Positions 1 through 9,496 are shown, counted from the first letter of the stretch. The stretch is 64,000 nt of DNA from Helicobacter sp. (GCF_022511165.1 NZ_JAFLSB010000001.1:1-64000); one strand, 5' to 3'. The notes: a model not told the origin generated them from the letters alone. Made by a program: numbers and translations.

Positions 1-1
1 G

Positions 2-406
2 GTTAGGTTTATAAGTAAAAAGGTGGATGATGATTGCTTTAAAATTGGAAAAGACTGGGTGGAATCTAATATGATTATTTTAATAGAACTTATTATAGAA
101 AGAAATTCTATTTCTGCTGACATAGTAATTGGACCCCCTAAAGACGATGATAACGCAAAAGAACAAAAAAATAAACTACTTAACCTCGCCGAAAAAGAGT
201 TTGGTAAATATAAAAAAGAAAATGTAAAATACGCTCATATACATTCAGTGCCATTATTTGATGAAAAAAATGAATATTTTGAAAGCTTACGCAAGAGTGA
301 TAGCAAACTCAAAGAGATATTAAAGGAAAAGCTAGAAAAAAGCAAAATTATAGAAACCTATGAGGATTTTGCGCATAAGGCAAATGAACTCCTCACAAAG
401 GGCTAA
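2..406 (+). CDS. C-terminal part of an unidentified protein (5' end outside window)
   Basis: The frame is open to the left edge of the window, so only the last ~134 residues are visible. A GTG at 23 could be read as a start, but codons before it are also open and it has no clear ribosome binding site, so a larger protein entering from the left is more likely. The visible part is rich in Lys, Glu and Asp. It contains a strand-like segment followed by VIGPP and a charged helical tail. That layout loosely resembles the C-terminal region of PD-(D/E)XK-superfamily nuclease-like proteins, but no catalytic motif is visible and this is only a weak impression. A hairpin follows the stop. Confidence 0.55.
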   Translation, partial: VRFISKKVDDDCFKIGKDWVESNMIILIELIIERNSISADIVIGPPKDDDNAKEQKNKLLNLAEKEFGKYKKENVKYAHIHSVPLFDEKNEYFESLRKSDSKLKEILKEKLEKSKIIETYEDFAHKANELLTKG

Positions 407-437
407 AATTCTTCAATGCCCTTTTGGTGCTTTAGTT
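397..437 (+). terminator. Rho-independent terminator candidate
   Basis: AAAGGGC (397-403) pairs with GCCCTTT (418-424) across a 14-nt loop. It is followed by T-rich sequence ending in a TTTTT run and overlaps the stop codon of the first gene. Confidence 0.55.
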
Positions 438-577
438 TTTAAGATTTACCCTACCTTTTCTCTAAAAAACAAGATAATAGAATGAGATAGAATCTTAAAT
501 ATAATATTAGAAAAACTTGAGAGTAAGATGTATTGCTTTAGATTCTCTTAAAATCTTGCGTGATAATTTGCCTCACA

Positions 578-1540
578 TTAATACTCTATCCCCACTTCTT
601 TAAGCCTATCGCGTATATAGCGCATTTGGATATTTTTATCAAAGCACCACTTAGGGGCTAAAAGTGTATCATCGTGCGCCCCTGCGCTGATTCTTTGCAC
701 AACTACATCAGGCGGGATTCTTTGCAGGGATTTGACAATCAAATCACTAAAGCTCTCTATGCTAATTGGCTCATACTCTCCCTCTTTGTAGAGCTTAGCT
801 AATCGTGTGCCCTTTACCACATACAGCGGGTGAATCTTAATACCATTAATCCCCCACTCTAGCACAGATTCTAAAGAATGCAACATCATTTGTGGCGTTT
901 CATTTGGCAATCCATAAATCAAATGAGCGCAGACTTTCACACCTTTTGCACGCGTTTTTGCAAACATCTCTTGCGCGGGGGCAATAGTGTGAGCGCGATT
1001 TGTTATTTTCAAAGTCTCATCATACACAGATTGTATTCCATACTCAAGCCAAATCTCTTTGCCTTTTTTGACATATTCCCCCAAAAGCGTAAGCAACTCA
1101 TCTTGCACACAATCAATGCGTGTGCCAATACTTAGCCCCACAACATTAGGGAAACTTAAAGCCTTATCATAGAGAGCTTTGAGTGTCTCAAAAGGTGCGT
1201 AGGTATTTGTATAAGATTGAAAATACACCATATATTTACTTACGCCAAACTTTCTTTGATGAAACTCGCTATGCCAATAAAATTGCTCTTCAAGCTGTTT
1301 AAGCTGCATCGGCAAAAGCGGATTAGGGCTTAGAGAAAAATTCATCTTTACTTGTGAAATTTTATCTATTTTGATAAGACTTGGCGAGAAGCTTTCATTA
1401 TCGCAATAAATGCACCCACCCTTTGCCAAGCTCCCATCGATATTAGGGCAAGTGAATCCTTGCAAAGATATAGGGATTTTACGCACCCTCTCCCCAAATC
1501 TTTTCTTAAAATATCGCCCTACACTTAGCACAAGCCGCAT
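578..1540 (-). CDS. TIGR01212-family radical SAM protein (YhcC-like)
   Basis: This is a radical SAM enzyme of unknown substrate, 320 aa, the usual size for the family. The N-terminal region carries the family's cysteine pattern: a CPNIDG segment, then CIYC about 11 residues later. These cysteines would bind the [4Fe-4S] cluster that cleaves S-adenosylmethionine. Further on are SIGTRIDC and HLIYGLPNET, both typical of YhcC/ELP3-like TIM barrels. A TTG codon lies at 1543, but the ATG at 1540 is the better start: it overlaps the purF stop by one base (TGATG), implying translational coupling. The family is annotated from sequence only; its reaction is not established. Confidence 0.85.
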   Translation of the reverse strand: MRLVLSVGRYFKKRFGERVRKIPISLQGFTCPNIDGSLAKGGCIYCDNESFSPSLIKIDKISQVKMNFSLSPNPLLPMQLKQLEEQFYWHSEFHQRKFGVSKYMVYFQSYTNTYAPFETLKALYDKALSFPNVVGLSIGTRIDCVQDELLTLLGEYVKKGKEIWLEYGIQSVYDETLKITNRAHTIAPAQEMFAKTRAKGVKVCAHLIYGLPNETPQMMLHSLESVLEWGINGIKIHPLYVVKGTRLAKLYKEGEYEPISIESFSDLIVKSLQRIPPDVVVQRISAGAHDDTLLAPKWCFDKNIQMRYIRDRLKEVGIEY

Positions 1541-2937
1541 CAAAGCCCTTTGGTATAATCATCAACATAGCACCCATCAAAGCACGCTTTGCACCAGCCC
1601 TTGCCCTCACCTCCTATACTCCTTAAAAGCCCCTCAAGAGAAAGGAATCCTAAAGAATCTGCACCAATATACTTACGCACTTCCTCTAGGCTCTTATTTG
1701 CGCAAATAAGCTGCTCTTTATGCGGCGTATCCACACCATAAAAGCAAGGTGAGATAGTAGGCGGAGAAGAAATAAGCAGATGAATCTTCCTTGCCCCTGC
1801 TTGACGCAAAATTTTAATAATCTGCCGACTTGTCGTGCCTCGCACCACAGAATCATCAATCACTATAATATCTTTATTGGCAATTAATTCCCTAATGGGA
1901 TTGAGTTTAAGCCTTACTTTGAGTTCGCGTTCTTGCTGCGTTGGCTCAATAAAAGTGCGCCCTACATAGTGATTACGAATAATACCTAGCTCAAAATCAA
2001 TCCCACTTTGCTTGCTATACCCAAGTGCTGCTGCCACGCCAGAATCAGGCACAGGAATCACCATATCTGCCTCAATACAATGCTCCTTAGCAAGTTCTAC
2101 TCCCATAAGCTTACGCGCCTTATAGACATTACAACCAAATATAGAGCTATCAGGGCGCGCAAAATACACGTGTTCAAACACACAAGGGTGAGGATTTGGC
2201 TCAAAAACTTGAATACTTGTAGGTTGGGTATCTGTAAGCGCGTATGCGCCATCAAAAATAAGCATTTCTCCGGGCTTTACTTCGCGCACAAATTCCGCAC
2301 CTACAAGATCAAAAGCACAGCTTTCACTCGCTACAATATAGCCCATACTTCCATCTTCATTTTGAATCTTACCCAAACTCAAAGGACGCAACCCATAGCG
2401 ATCGCGTATAGCAAACATTTTGCTACGAGAGAGGAATACAAAGCAATACGCACCATCAATACATTTAAGCGCATCAATGATTCTATCGGTGAGTGATTGT
2501 TTCTTGCTTTGGGCGATGAGATGAATGAGGTTTTCAGTATCAAGGTAGGTTTGAAAAATTGCCCCTTGCTGAATGAGCTTTTTACGCATATCTTTTGCAT
2601 TAGTGAGATTCCCATTATGGGCGAGTGCAAGCTCTCCTAACTCATATCGTGCAAAAATGGGCTGTGTATCATTAATAGAATCTTCCCCTGCAGTCGAGTA
2701 GCGATTATGCCCGATGCTTGAGCGCCCTTTGAGCTTATCTAAACGTCTTTGGGTAAAGATTTTTGTTACAAGCCCTATATTTTTGATTGTAGTGATTTTT
2801 GTGCCATCACTTGCGGCGATACCACTTGCTTCTTGCCCTCTGTGCTGCATTGCAAAAAGCGAATAATAGCTTAACATACTCGCATTATCGACATTATACA
2901 CGCCCACAATTGCGCATTCTTCATTCCAACTCTTCAT
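1540..2937 (-). CDS. purF: Amidophosphoribosyltransferase PurF
   Basis: PurF catalyses the first committed step of purine synthesis, turning PRPP and glutamine into phosphoribosylamine in the cytosol. The N-terminus has a short propeptide before Cys8, the expected nucleophile of a class II glutamine amidotransferase, followed by the AMQHRGQEASG signature. The PRPP-binding loop IVIDDSVVRGTTSRQ lies near residues 357-372. Four cysteines sit where the Bacillus-type enzyme holds its [4Fe-4S] cluster (PCVFEHVYFARPDS, SPPTISPCFYG, WCKAC), so this is probably the iron-sulfur form. The length of 465 aa is normal. With purH at 6952 it indicates de novo purine synthesis, which H. pylori lacks. The gene is coupled to the downstream radical SAM gene. 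Confidence 0.97.
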   Translation of the reverse strand: MKSWNEECAIVGVYNVDNASMLSYYSLFAMQHRGQEASGIAASDGTKITTIKNIGLVTKIFTQRRLDKLKGRSSIGHNRYSTAGEDSINDTQPIFARYELGELALAHNGNLTNAKDMRKKLIQQGAIFQTYLDTENLIHLIAQSKKQSLTDRIIDALKCIDGAYCFVFLSRSKMFAIRDRYGLRPLSLGKIQNEDGSMGYIVASESCAFDLVGAEFVREVKPGEMLIFDGAYALTDTQPTSIQVFEPNPHPCVFEHVYFARPDSSIFGCNVYKARKLMGVELAKEHCIEADMVIPVPDSGVAAALGYSKQSGIDFELGIIRNHYVGRTFIEPTQQERELKVRLKLNPIRELIANKDIIVIDDSVVRGTTSRQIIKILRQAGARKIHLLISSPPTISPCFYGVDTPHKEQLICANKSLEEVRKYIGADSLGFLSLEGLLRSIGGEGKGWCKACFDGCYVDDYTKGL

Positions 2938-3011
2938 TCCTCTAAGCCGCCCTTATTTTGTCTCGTGTGTGCATTGTATAGCAACAAAACTAACAAGCAA
3001 ACTCTTAGATT

Positions 3012-3779
3012 CTAAAGCGAGAGGGCATCTTGTATGCTATATAAGCCACTTTTTTGTCGCACAATCCAACTTGCCATATCAAGCGCACCCTTCACAAAAG
3101 TAAGTCTTGAAGTCGCATTATGTGTAAGCTCCAAATACTCACCATCAAGATAAAATCCCACACTATGACGTCCGCACACATCACCACCACGCAAACTCAT
3201 CACGCCAATCTCACTTTTGCCTCTCTCGCCAATATTTCCATTACGCCCACTCACGCGCACATCGCTTAATTTTAACCCTCTTGCGTTTGCACAAGTTTGT
3301 GCGAGAGTAAGGGCTGTGCCTGAAGGAGCATCTTTTTTGTAACGATGATGTATTTCACAAATTTCTATATCACTCTCTTTAAGAGCGCTTGATACGAGCG
3401 AGACAATCTTATTAAGCACTGCTATACCTCTACTCATATTTGTCGCATAAAGGATAGGCGATGTGTGAGAGGCTTCCTCAAGCAAATGATGCGTATCATC
3501 ATCAAGTCCGGTTGTGCCTATCACAAGGGGTGTAGGGAAATGAATAGCTACCTCAAGTAGAGCTTTTGTCGCTTCTGGCGAGGAAAAATCAATAATCACA
3601 TCGCTTGATTGTAAAAAAACCTGAAAATCCTGTGTTACCATTGTGCTAGAGGGCAATGAATATTGTAACTCATTGCGCACATACACGCTTGAAAGCGTAA
3701 AATGACTACGATTTAAAATCTCTTCAATTAATAATCGTCCTACGCGCCCTGTCGCTCCAAAAATCCCTACTTTTAACAT
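3012..3779 (-). CDS. dapB: 4-hydroxy-tetrahydrodipicolinate reductase DapB
   Basis: DapB is the NAD(P)H-dependent reductase of the diaminopimelate/lysine pathway. The N-terminal Rossmann motif is GATGRVG. The catalytic segment EIHHRYKKDAPSGTAL contains the His-His pair, the catalytic Lys and the substrate-binding DAPSGTA loop. Translation could begin at a TTG (3797), but the ATG at 3779 is preceded by AAAGGAG at good spacing and starts directly on the Rossmann strand (MLKVGIFG), giving 255 aa. It lies between trxB and purF on the same strand, with gaps of roughly 75-95 bp. Confidence 0.96.
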   Translation of the reverse strand: MLKVGIFGATGRVGRLLIEEILNRSHFTLSSVYVRNELQYSLPSSTMVTQDFQVFLQSSDVIIDFSSPEATKALLEVAIHFPTPLVIGTTGLDDDTHHLLEEASHTSPILYATNMSRGIAVLNKIVSLVSSALKESDIEICEIHHRYKKDAPSGTALTLAQTCANARGLKLSDVRVSGRNGNIGERGKSEIGVMSLRGGDVCGRHSVGFYLDGEYLELTHNATSRLTFVKGALDMASWIVRQKSGLYSIQDALSL

Positions 3780-3875
3780 AGCTTCTCCTTTAAGCAAGAT
3801 TCCTATATGTCGCTAAAGACGCAGATTCTAATAAAAAACCCTAAATAAAGCATATATAAGAATCTAGGCTTTGGA

Positions 3876-4811
3876 TTACTTATGTTCTAAATAAGCAATC
3901 GCTTGTAATGCGGCAGTAGCCCCATCTCCGGCGGCACATACAACTTGTTTTGAAGCTTGTGTGCGCACATCTCCAGCAGCAAAAAGTCCGGGAACATTTG
4001 TCTTCATCTGCAAATCCACCTTGATGCTACCCCACTCATCACATTCACAAAGCATTGAGCCATTTTCTTGCTTCAAAGTCGCTGTATTCACATCATAGCC
4101 CACAAAAATGAAAATACCATTAACTGCAATATCTTCAAGTTGATTTGAATCTGTGTGTTTGACAAGCACACTTGTTACCCCTGATGAATCGCCCTTAATC
4201 TCCTCAACAACCGCAGGAGTAACAAGGCGGATTTTATCATTGTGTTTAACGTGCTCTATTGTTGTGGGTGCAGCGCGAAATTCATTGCGTCTATGCACAA
4301 GATGTACTTTAGAGCAAATGCGGCTAAGATATACTGCCTCTTCAAGTGCAGTATCGCCACCACCAAGCACAACAACTTCTTGATCTTTATAAAAGAATCC
4401 ATCACAAGTAGCACAGGTGCTAATACCTCGCCCCCAAAACTCTTCTTCGCCTTTAAGATTTGCTTTTTTTGGACTACCTCCAGCGCAAAAAATTACTGCT
4501 TTTGCTTGTTCGCTTTTGCCTCCAGCAAGGGAAATCGTAAAGACATCACCATTTTTGCTTACGCGTGTTACTTCACTCATCTCGTGGCGCAAACCAAAGC
4601 GGAAGCATTGCTCTTGCCAAGGCTGCATAAAATCCATACCACTCACAATTTCTTTTACACCCGGATAGTTTTCTATCTCACTGCTTCCTGTGATTTGCCC
4701 ACCGGGCATTCCCTTTTCAAAAAGTACTACATTTTTGATACCACCTCGTGTCGCGTATAAACCCGCTGTAAGCCCAGCAGGACCACCACCGATAATTGCT
4801 AAATCAATCAT
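3876..4811 (-). CDS. trxB: Thioredoxin reductase TrxB
   Basis: This FAD- and NADPH-dependent disulfide reductase, 311 aa, is the usual low-molecular-weight bacterial form. Visible are the FAD-binding GGGPAGL near residue 8, the redox-active CATC at Cys133/Cys136, the NADPH-binding [10 protein letters not shown], and the C-terminal GLFAAGDVR that closes the FAD domain. It supplies electrons to thioredoxin and, in helicobacters, indirectly to AhpC, which is encoded 4 kb away. The start has AAGGAG upstream. The leader contains the 13-bp palindrome at 4821-4833. Confidence 0.96.
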   Translation of the reverse strand: MIDLAIIGGGPAGLTAGLYATRGGIKNVVLFEKGMPGGQITGSSEIENYPGVKEIVSGMDFMQPWQEQCFRFGLRHEMSEVTRVSKNGDVFTISLAGGKSEQAKAVIFCAGGSPKKANLKGEEEFWGRGISTCATCDGFFYKDQEVVVLGGGDTALEEAVYLSRICSKVHLVHRRNEFRAAPTTIEHVKHNDKIRLVTPAVVEEIKGDSSGVTSVLVKHTDSNQLEDIAVNGIFIFVGYDVNTATLKQENGSMLCECDEWGSIKVDLQMKTNVPGLFAAGDVRTQASKQVVCAAGDGATAALQAIAYLEHK

Positions 4812-4820
4812 TATAACTCC

Positions 4821-4833
4821 TTATAATTTATAA
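4821..4833. promoter_or_regulatory. AT-rich palindrome in the trxB leader
   Basis: TTATAATTTATAA is a 6-1-6 palindrome directly upstream of the trxB ribosome binding site. Further AT-rich near-palindromes lie at about 4845-4860. The shape resembles Fur/PerR-type boxes, but the region is so AT-rich that chance is a real possibility. Confidence 0.3.
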
Positions 4834-4888
4834 AAATTATCTTTTATTATAAATTATTATTTTAATAAAAGAGTAATGGGGACGCTTT

Positions 4889-5530
4889 TTATTTTAATTT
4901 CATAAAATTAGTGAGCAATCTTAAGCCGACATCGTGGCTTTTTTCAGGGTGCGCTTGAATCCCAAATAAATTATCCTTATTTACAATCGCCCCAAAAGGA
5001 TAGCCATACTCACAATATGCAAGAATAAGCTCCTCCTTAGCTTGTATATGGAAACTATGCACAAAATACAAAAAACTCTTATCATCAACGCCCCTAAAAA
5101 TCTCTAAACCTTGCGCCCTTTGGGTAAAATGGATACTATTCCAACCAATATGAGGGATTTTAAGTGGAGCGATACCCTCAAATCCCACCACTTCACCTTG
5201 CATCAAGGAAAGTCCCTTGTGCTCACCAAATTCAAAGCTTTTTTCAAAAAGTAGCTGCATACCAAGACAAATGCCAAGTAGATATTTGCCACTTTTAGCA
5301 AATTCAATCACAGCCCTATCCATTCCTATATTACGCAAATGCTCCATTGCATTACCAAATGCACCTACACCGGGTAAAAGAAGCTTATCATAGTCTTTGA
5401 GATTTTCAGGTTTAGATTCTATACGCACCTCAAAATCGCCCACCTCATTTTTGTTTTGGATAAAATCAAACGCATTTTGCACACTGCCCAAATTCCCCAC
5501 ACCATAATCAACAATACCTACTCTAATCAT
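4889..5530 (-). CDS. hisH: Imidazole glycerol phosphate synthase subunit HisH
   Basis: HisH is the glutaminase subunit that feeds ammonia to HisF in histidine biosynthesis. It is a 213-aa class I glutamine amidotransferase. The nucleophile elbow is LLGICLGMQ, with Cys at about residue 88. The oxyanion segment is PGVGAFG, and the catalytic His-Glu pair lies in AHPEKS near the C-terminus. The start overlaps the end of the upstream small gene by 8 bp. hisF is not in the window; hisIE lies 49 kb away, so the pathway genes are dispersed. Confidence 0.96.
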   Translation of the reverse strand: MIRVGIVDYGVGNLGSVQNAFDFIQNKNEVGDFEVRIESKPENLKDYDKLLLPGVGAFGNAMEHLRNIGMDRAVIEFAKSGKYLLGICLGMQLLFEKSFEFGEHKGLSLMQGEVVGFEGIAPLKIPHIGWNSIHFTQRAQGLEIFRGVDDKSFLYFVHSFHIQAKEELILAYCEYGYPFGAIVNKDNLFGIQAHPEKSHDVGLRLLTNFMKLK

Positions 5531-5780
5531 TCGTAAGTCCCTTTAGCCATTGAGAATTACGCGCTATCACATCATCACGTTTTTGCAATAAATGGTCGCG
5601 TATCTGCTCCAAATCCGCACAGCTTAATACATTCATCACAGCAGAAGAAAGTGTGGTTTGTGAAGCAGTAGGAAAGGCATTAAGTAAAGATTCTATTTCC
5701 GCTATGAGTGCATCTTTTGAGGTTATCTCGCCACTTTTACTTTGATATAAATCTGCCCCTACTTTTTCTCTCATTAACAT
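5523..5780 (-). CDS. Small conserved-looking hypothetical protein
   Basis: This 85-aa soluble protein has no signal peptide, membrane segment or cysteine cluster. It is mostly helical and ends in a charged segment. I do not recognise a family. It is likely real: its ATG (5780) overlaps the stop of the upstream exonuclease gene by one base (TAATG), and its 3' end overlaps hisH by 8 bp, so it sits tightly within a transcription unit. Function unknown. Confidence 0.7.
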   Translation of the reverse strand: MLMREKVGADLYQSKSGEITSKDALIAEIESLLNAFPTASQTTLSSAVMNVLSCADLEQIRDHLLQKRDDVIARNSQWLKGLTND

Positions 5781-6889
5781 TAATCCTGTGTATATGTTGG
5801 ATTTTGCTTCTTTGTATAAGCGGTAATATGTCGCTGCAATGTCGCTATAAAAATAGCAGAATAAGGCTTATCTTGGGGTATTTTTTCACAAAAAATAGCA
5901 AGTGCCTCATAATAATCTGCCTCTGCTATATTTCCCTTTAAAAGCTCATATTTGAGATAAAGCCAATAAGTATTCAGCACATCGCTATGACAATAATGAT
6001 TAATGCGCATAAGCGCAGCAAGCTGAAATACAGCCCTTTTAGATTTAAGGTTTTGTTGAGATTCAATATCTGCTTGAAAATCTGCATTCTTATGAGTTTT
6101 GCTCATAGATTCACTTTTTGCATTAGAATCCATATTATTTTGCTCATCTCTTTTATCCTTAAGCACCTCATCGCCCTTAAAATAAATCTCAAAAACCTGC
6201 TCTCCACTCATATCGTATTTTCCCACCAAATCAAGCATTTGACAGAGATAATCAAGCTTGAGTGAGCGCAGGGCACCAAAATGCCCTAAGCTCTCAAATA
6301 AATCCGTATGAAATTGCTCACTATAACGTTGGCGATAGTTTTCCCATTTGCTCTTATTATGCGCGGGGTTATCTTGCTCATAATAAGCTAAAGCGCTTAT
6401 ATCATAGCGCATTGCGCGTAAAAGTAAAGTAGGTATATCAAAATTGCGCCCATTAAAGCTCACAAGCTTTGGATTATGCTTATTGATATATTGCCAAAAT
6501 TCACTTAAAAGCGTTTTTTCTAATGTATCTAAAAATGCTTCCTCCAAAAAATCTATATCCTCGTTTTTTGGCGCATTATCTTGTGTGAATTGGGCAGATT
6601 CTGTATATTTTTCCCTTTGTGCTTGAGTATCTTGCACCCTTAAGGTTAGCTCATCTAAAAAACTTGTGCCAAAATGCCCCACCTTTACAAATCGCCCAAA
6701 CTCATCGCATATCACACTAGAAATACTTATCACACGATGAAAACAAAGAGGGAGAAACTCACTCCCATTTTTTTCATATTGCGCTCTAAAGGCAATTTGA
6801 GCAATCTCTAAAGGTGAGCCCTCATAGCCAAAAGTGCGCCTTAAAAGATGAAAATCAGGGATTGTCTCAATATCAAAGACACATATCAT
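5780..6889 (-). CDS. PolB-type 3'-5' exonuclease-like protein
   Basis: This is a predicted DnaQ-fold 3'-5' exonuclease of the kind related to the proofreading domain of family B polymerases (DNA_pol_B_exo2 type), 369 aa. The three exonuclease motifs are visible: FDIET at residues 5-9 (Exo I), [15 protein letters not shown] (Exo II), and [14 protein letters not shown] (Exo III, Asp followed by Tyr). An acidic, Lys-rich insert (about residues 235-275) separates the motifs and looks disordered. It is translationally coupled to the next gene and divergent from purH, 62 bp away. Its cellular DNA substrate is unknown; a role in repair is inferred from family only. Confidence 0.8.
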   Translation of the reverse strand: MICVFDIETIPDFHLLRRTFGYEGSPLEIAQIAFRAQYEKNGSEFLPLCFHRVISISSVICDEFGRFVKVGHFGTSFLDELTLRVQDTQAQREKYTESAQFTQDNAPKNEDIDFLEEAFLDTLEKTLLSEFWQYINKHNPKLVSFNGRNFDIPTLLLRAMRYDISALAYYEQDNPAHNKSKWENYRQRYSEQFHTDLFESLGHFGALRSLKLDYLCQMLDLVGKYDMSGEQVFEIYFKGDEVLKDKRDEQNNMDSNAKSESMSKTHKNADFQADIESQQNLKSKRAVFQLAALMRINHYCHSDVLNTYWLYLKYELLKGNIAEADYYEALAIFCEKIPQDKPYSAIFIATLQRHITAYTKKQNPTYTQD

Positions 6890-6915
6890 TCCATTGCCTT
6901 CTTACAAAATCTAGC

Positions 6916-6921
6916 TACAAT
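6916..6921 (+). promoter_or_regulatory. purH -10 element candidate
   Basis: TACAAT lies 30 bp before the purH ATG (6952), within the 62-bp divergent gap. The Helicobacter sigma-70 type relies mainly on the -10 box; no clear -35 is seen. Confidence 0.45.
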
Positions 6922-6951
6922 ATTACCAAAATTTACCAACAAGGAAGCTGT

Positions 6952-8487
6952 ATGCACGCATTATTAAGTGTGAGTGATAAAGAAGGTATTGTGGAGTTTG
7001 CGCAGGATTTGGTGGCTTTGGGTTATGAGATTCTAAGCACAGGCGGAACACTAAGCCTCTTACAAAAAGCAGGAATAAAAGCCATAGAGGTAAGCGATTA
7101 TACGCAAAGCGCAGAGATGTTTGATGGGCGGGTAAAAACCTTGCACCCCAAGATTCACGGCGGAATTTTATATCGGCGTGAAAACCCACAAGATGTAGCC
7201 CTTGCACAAGCAGAGGGTATTAAGTCTATTGATATAGTATGTGTGAATCTCTATCCTTTTAAGCAAACCATTGAGCGCACCGATGATTTAGATGAAATTA
7301 TTGAAAATATCGATATTGGTGGTCCTACGCTCGTGCGTGCAGCGGCAAAAAACTATGCAAGCGTGCTTATTATTACCGATAAAAATGATTATAAAAGCAT
7401 TATAGAATCCTTGCGCAAAGGGCAAAATACCCTAGAACTACGCAAAGCAATGATGATAAAAGCTTTCTCTCACACTGCAAGTTATGATGCAACCATAGCA
7501 AATTATATGAATGAACGTTTCCTTCAAGGTTTTGGGCAAAAGATGTTTATACAAGGAGAGAAAATAATGCAAACGCGCTATGGGGAAAATCCCCACCAAA
7601 AAGGTGCGCTCTATGGCTTTGGCACATTTTGGCAAGAGCATTTTATACTTAAAAAAGGCGAAGCGAGCTTTAATAATCTCAACGACATCAACGCTGCCAT
7701 TAAAATCGCCACAAGCTTTGGCAAAGAGGCGAAAGCTGTGTGTATTATCAAACACGCTAACCCTTGCGGCTTTGCAATTAAAGATTCGCTTTTGCAATCT
7801 TATATTGCCGCGCTTAAATGCGATAATATAAGTGCTTATGGCGGTGTAGTAGCAGTAAATGGCATTGTGGATAAAGCTTTGGCTGAAGAAATAAATAAGA
7901 TTTTTGTAGAAGTGCTTGTTGCTGGGGATATTGAACCTGAAGCATTGCAGGTGTTTGAGGGCAAAAAGCGTATGAAGATTTTTACCCAAAATAGCTCTGC
8001 GCTGTCCTTGCCCTATGATCAGTATGATTTTAAACATATACAAGGAGGATTCTTACTCCAAGAGAGTGATAGAATCAGTGAGGACGAAATAAAATCGGCT
8101 AAGCTTGTGAGCAAAAAAGCACCAAATGAGGCACAAAAAGCGGATTTAAAAATAGCCTATATCATCGCCGCGCTAACTAAATCAAATTGTGTGGCTTATG
8201 TCAAAGATGGCGCACTCGTGGGTATTGGTATGGGTATGACAAGTCGTGTTGATGCGGCAAGGGCTGCATTTGCTAAAGCAGAAGATATGGGGCTTAATCT
8301 GCAAGGTTGCGTGTGTGCTTCTGAAGCATTTTTTCCATTTCGAGATAGTATTGATATAGCCCATAAATATGGTATAAGCGCAATTATTCAGCCCGGTGGA
8401 AGTATCCGCGATGATGAAGTGATACAAGCCTGTGATGAATATGATATAGCAATGTATTTTACGCATACAAGGCATTTTTTGCATTAA
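6952..8487 (+). CDS. purH: Bifunctional AICAR transformylase/IMP cyclohydrolase PurH
   Basis: PurH carries out the last two steps of purine synthesis, AICAR to FAICAR to IMP. The frame is open upstream to 6814, but the ATG at 6952 has AAGGAAG at good spacing and begins with [12 protein letters not shown], the conserved N-terminus of the cyclohydrolase (MGS-like) domain. That domain continues through STGGT and [15 protein letters not shown]. The transformylase domain carries KHANPCG near residue 266, with its catalytic Lys-His, and ends in [12 protein letters not shown] and [11 protein letters not shown]. At 511 aa the length is normal. Confidence 0.97.
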   Translation: MHALLSVSDKEGIVEFAQDLVALGYEILSTGGTLSLLQKAGIKAIEVSDYTQSAEMFDGRVKTLHPKIHGGILYRRENPQDVALAQAEGIKSIDIVCVNLYPFKQTIERTDDLDEIIENIDIGGPTLVRAAAKNYASVLIITDKNDYKSIIESLRKGQNTLELRKAMMIKAFSHTASYDATIANYMNERFLQGFGQKMFIQGEKIMQTRYGENPHQKGALYGFGTFWQEHFILKKGEASFNNLNDINAAIKIATSFGKEAKAVCIIKHANPCGFAIKDSLLQSYIAALKCDNISAYGGVVAVNGIVDKALAEEINKIFVEVLVAGDIEPEALQVFEGKKRMKIFTQNSSALSLPYDQYDFKHIQGGFLLQESDRISEDEIKSAKLVSKKAPNEAQKADLKIAYIIAALTKSNCVAYVKDGALVGIGMGMTSRVDAARAAFAKAEDMGLNLQGCVCASEAFFPFRDSIDIAHKYGISAIIQPGGSIRDDEVIQACDEYDIAMYFTHTRHFLH

Positions 8488-8608
8488 AAGAGGTTAAAAC
8501 TCAAAAATCTATTCTAGGATACTTAGAATCTCACAAGCAATACATTAAAAGTAAAAATTCTAAAAAACAAGAATTTATTACGCTTAAAAAATTAAGAAGA
8601 AAGAGGGG

Positions 8609-8636
8609 GATTCCGAATCCTTGTAGATTCAGAATC
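8609..8636 (-). terminator. Hairpin after ahpC built from GATTC/GAATC units
   Basis: Two 11-mers, GATTCCGAATC (8609-8619) and GATTCAGAATC (8626-8636), are each palindromic and also pair with each other with one G-U wobble over a 6-nt loop. The structure lies 9 bp beyond the ahpC stop and, read on the minus strand, is followed by a pyrimidine-rich run. It is a plausible terminator made from the AGATTCT-type motif described in the findings. Confidence 0.5.
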
Positions 8637-8644
8637 TTAAAAAA

Positions 8645-9241
8645 TTAAAGTTTTCCTGCGTTTTTAGCAAGGTATTCTGCCACACCTTTTGCATTAGCTT
8701 TCATACCTTCATCACCTTTATTCCAACCTGCTGGACATACTTCGCCGTGCTCTTCTACAAATAACATCGCATCAACCATACGAATCATTTCATCAACATT
8801 TCGTCCAAGTGGAAGATCATTAATCACTGCGTGGCGCACAACTTTGTTTTTATCAATCAAAAAGCTACCGCGAAGCGCAACTGCACCATTAAAAAGCACA
8901 TCATAATCGCGAGAAATTTGTTTTGTAATATCAGATACCATAGGGAATTTTACTGCGCCGATACCACCTTCATTAACAGGCACATTTCTCCACGCAAAAT
9001 GCACTTCTTTAGAGTCAATAGACACACCAATCACTTTTACACCGCGCTCTTCGAAATCTTTTACGCGTTTATCAAATGCAATAATCTCACTTGGGCATAC
9101 AAAAGTGAAGTCTTTAGGCCAAAAAAATACAACTGCGCCATTTTTACCGAGATTGTTATAGAGACTGAATTTATCCTCGAAAGTTCCATCTGCTTTCACT
9201 GCTTCTGCTGTGAAATCTGGTGCTGGTTTTGTAACTAACAT
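8645..9241 (-). CDS. ahpC: Alkyl hydroperoxide reductase / 2-Cys peroxiredoxin AhpC (TsaA)
   Basis: This 198-aa peroxiredoxin reduces hydrogen peroxide and organic hydroperoxides and is a major antioxidant of helicobacters, where it is recycled by thioredoxin. The peroxidatic cysteine is Cys49 in DFTFVCPSE, and the resolving cysteine is near residue 169 in EVCPAGW, so it is a typical 2-Cys enzyme. The start has AAGGAG upstream. No ahpF is adjacent, which fits thioredoxin-dependent recycling. A 19-bp palindrome sits 27 bp before the start codon and is a good candidate PerR/Fur-type operator. Confidence 0.96.
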   Translation of the reverse strand: MLVTKPAPDFTAEAVKADGTFEDKFSLYNNLGKNGAVVFFWPKDFTFVCPSEIIAFDKRVKDFEERGVKVIGVSIDSKEVHFAWRNVPVNEGGIGAVKFPMVSDITKQISRDYDVLFNGAVALRGSFLIDKNKVVRHAVINDLPLGRNVDEMIRMVDAMLFVEEHGEVCPAGWNKGDEGMKANAKGVAEYLAKNAGKL

Positions 9242-9267
9242 TCTAACTCCTTAATAAAAAAAATTAT

Positions 9268-9286
9268 TAATAACAAATTGTTATTA
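9268..9286. promoter_or_regulatory. Perfect 9-1-9 palindrome upstream of ahpC (PerR/Fur-like operator candidate)
   Basis: TAATAACAAATTGTTATTA is a perfect 19-bp palindrome with a single central base, 27 bp before the ahpC start. Its outer bases fit the TAATAAT...ATTATTA pattern of Helicobacter Fur-family boxes, while the inner ACAA/TTGT differs. PerR control of ahpC has been described in H. hepaticus; assignment of this site to PerR is inference. Confidence 0.55.
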
Positions 9287-9294
9287 TGAAGTGC

Positions 9295-9304
9295 ATTGTA
9301 ATAC
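9295..9304 (-). promoter_or_regulatory. ATTGTAATAC motif upstream of ahpC
   Basis: This 10-mer is identical to the left part of the palindrome at 24730-24744. It lies within GTGC...GCAC flanks (9291-9308), about 54-63 bp before the ahpC start. A candidate half-site for a shared regulator. Confidence 0.25.
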
Positions 9305-9404
9305 GCACAAGTAACAAAATGCTAAACAATATCAATTTATAGTCAAAAATACCGCCTAAAGCCAAATGGAGTAAAAATATATTGATTCATATCACTCAAA
9401 ATCT

Positions 9405-9454
9405 TTGATATAAATGTATTGCCATATTTTCTTGCGATAATACATTTATATCAA
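9405..9454. repeat. 16-bp perfect inverted repeat between the copper receptor gene and ahpC
   Basis: TTGATATAAATGTATT (9405-9420) and AATACATTTATATCAA (9439-9454) are exact reverse complements separated by 18 nt. The repeat lies about 43 bp beyond the receptor stop and about 165 bp upstream of ahpC. It has no adjacent T-run on the minus strand, so it may be an end-processing hairpin or a protein-binding site rather than a standard terminator. Confidence 0.7.
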
Positions 9455-9496
9455 CTTTTTGTGATATTTGATGCTATTTTGAGCTAAATCATTAGG

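Noticed and set aside
2008..2496. 162-codon plus-strand frame antisense to purF
   Set aside because: Composition is typical of an antisense shadow (His/Asn/Thr/Arg-rich), and purF is unambiguous on the other strand.
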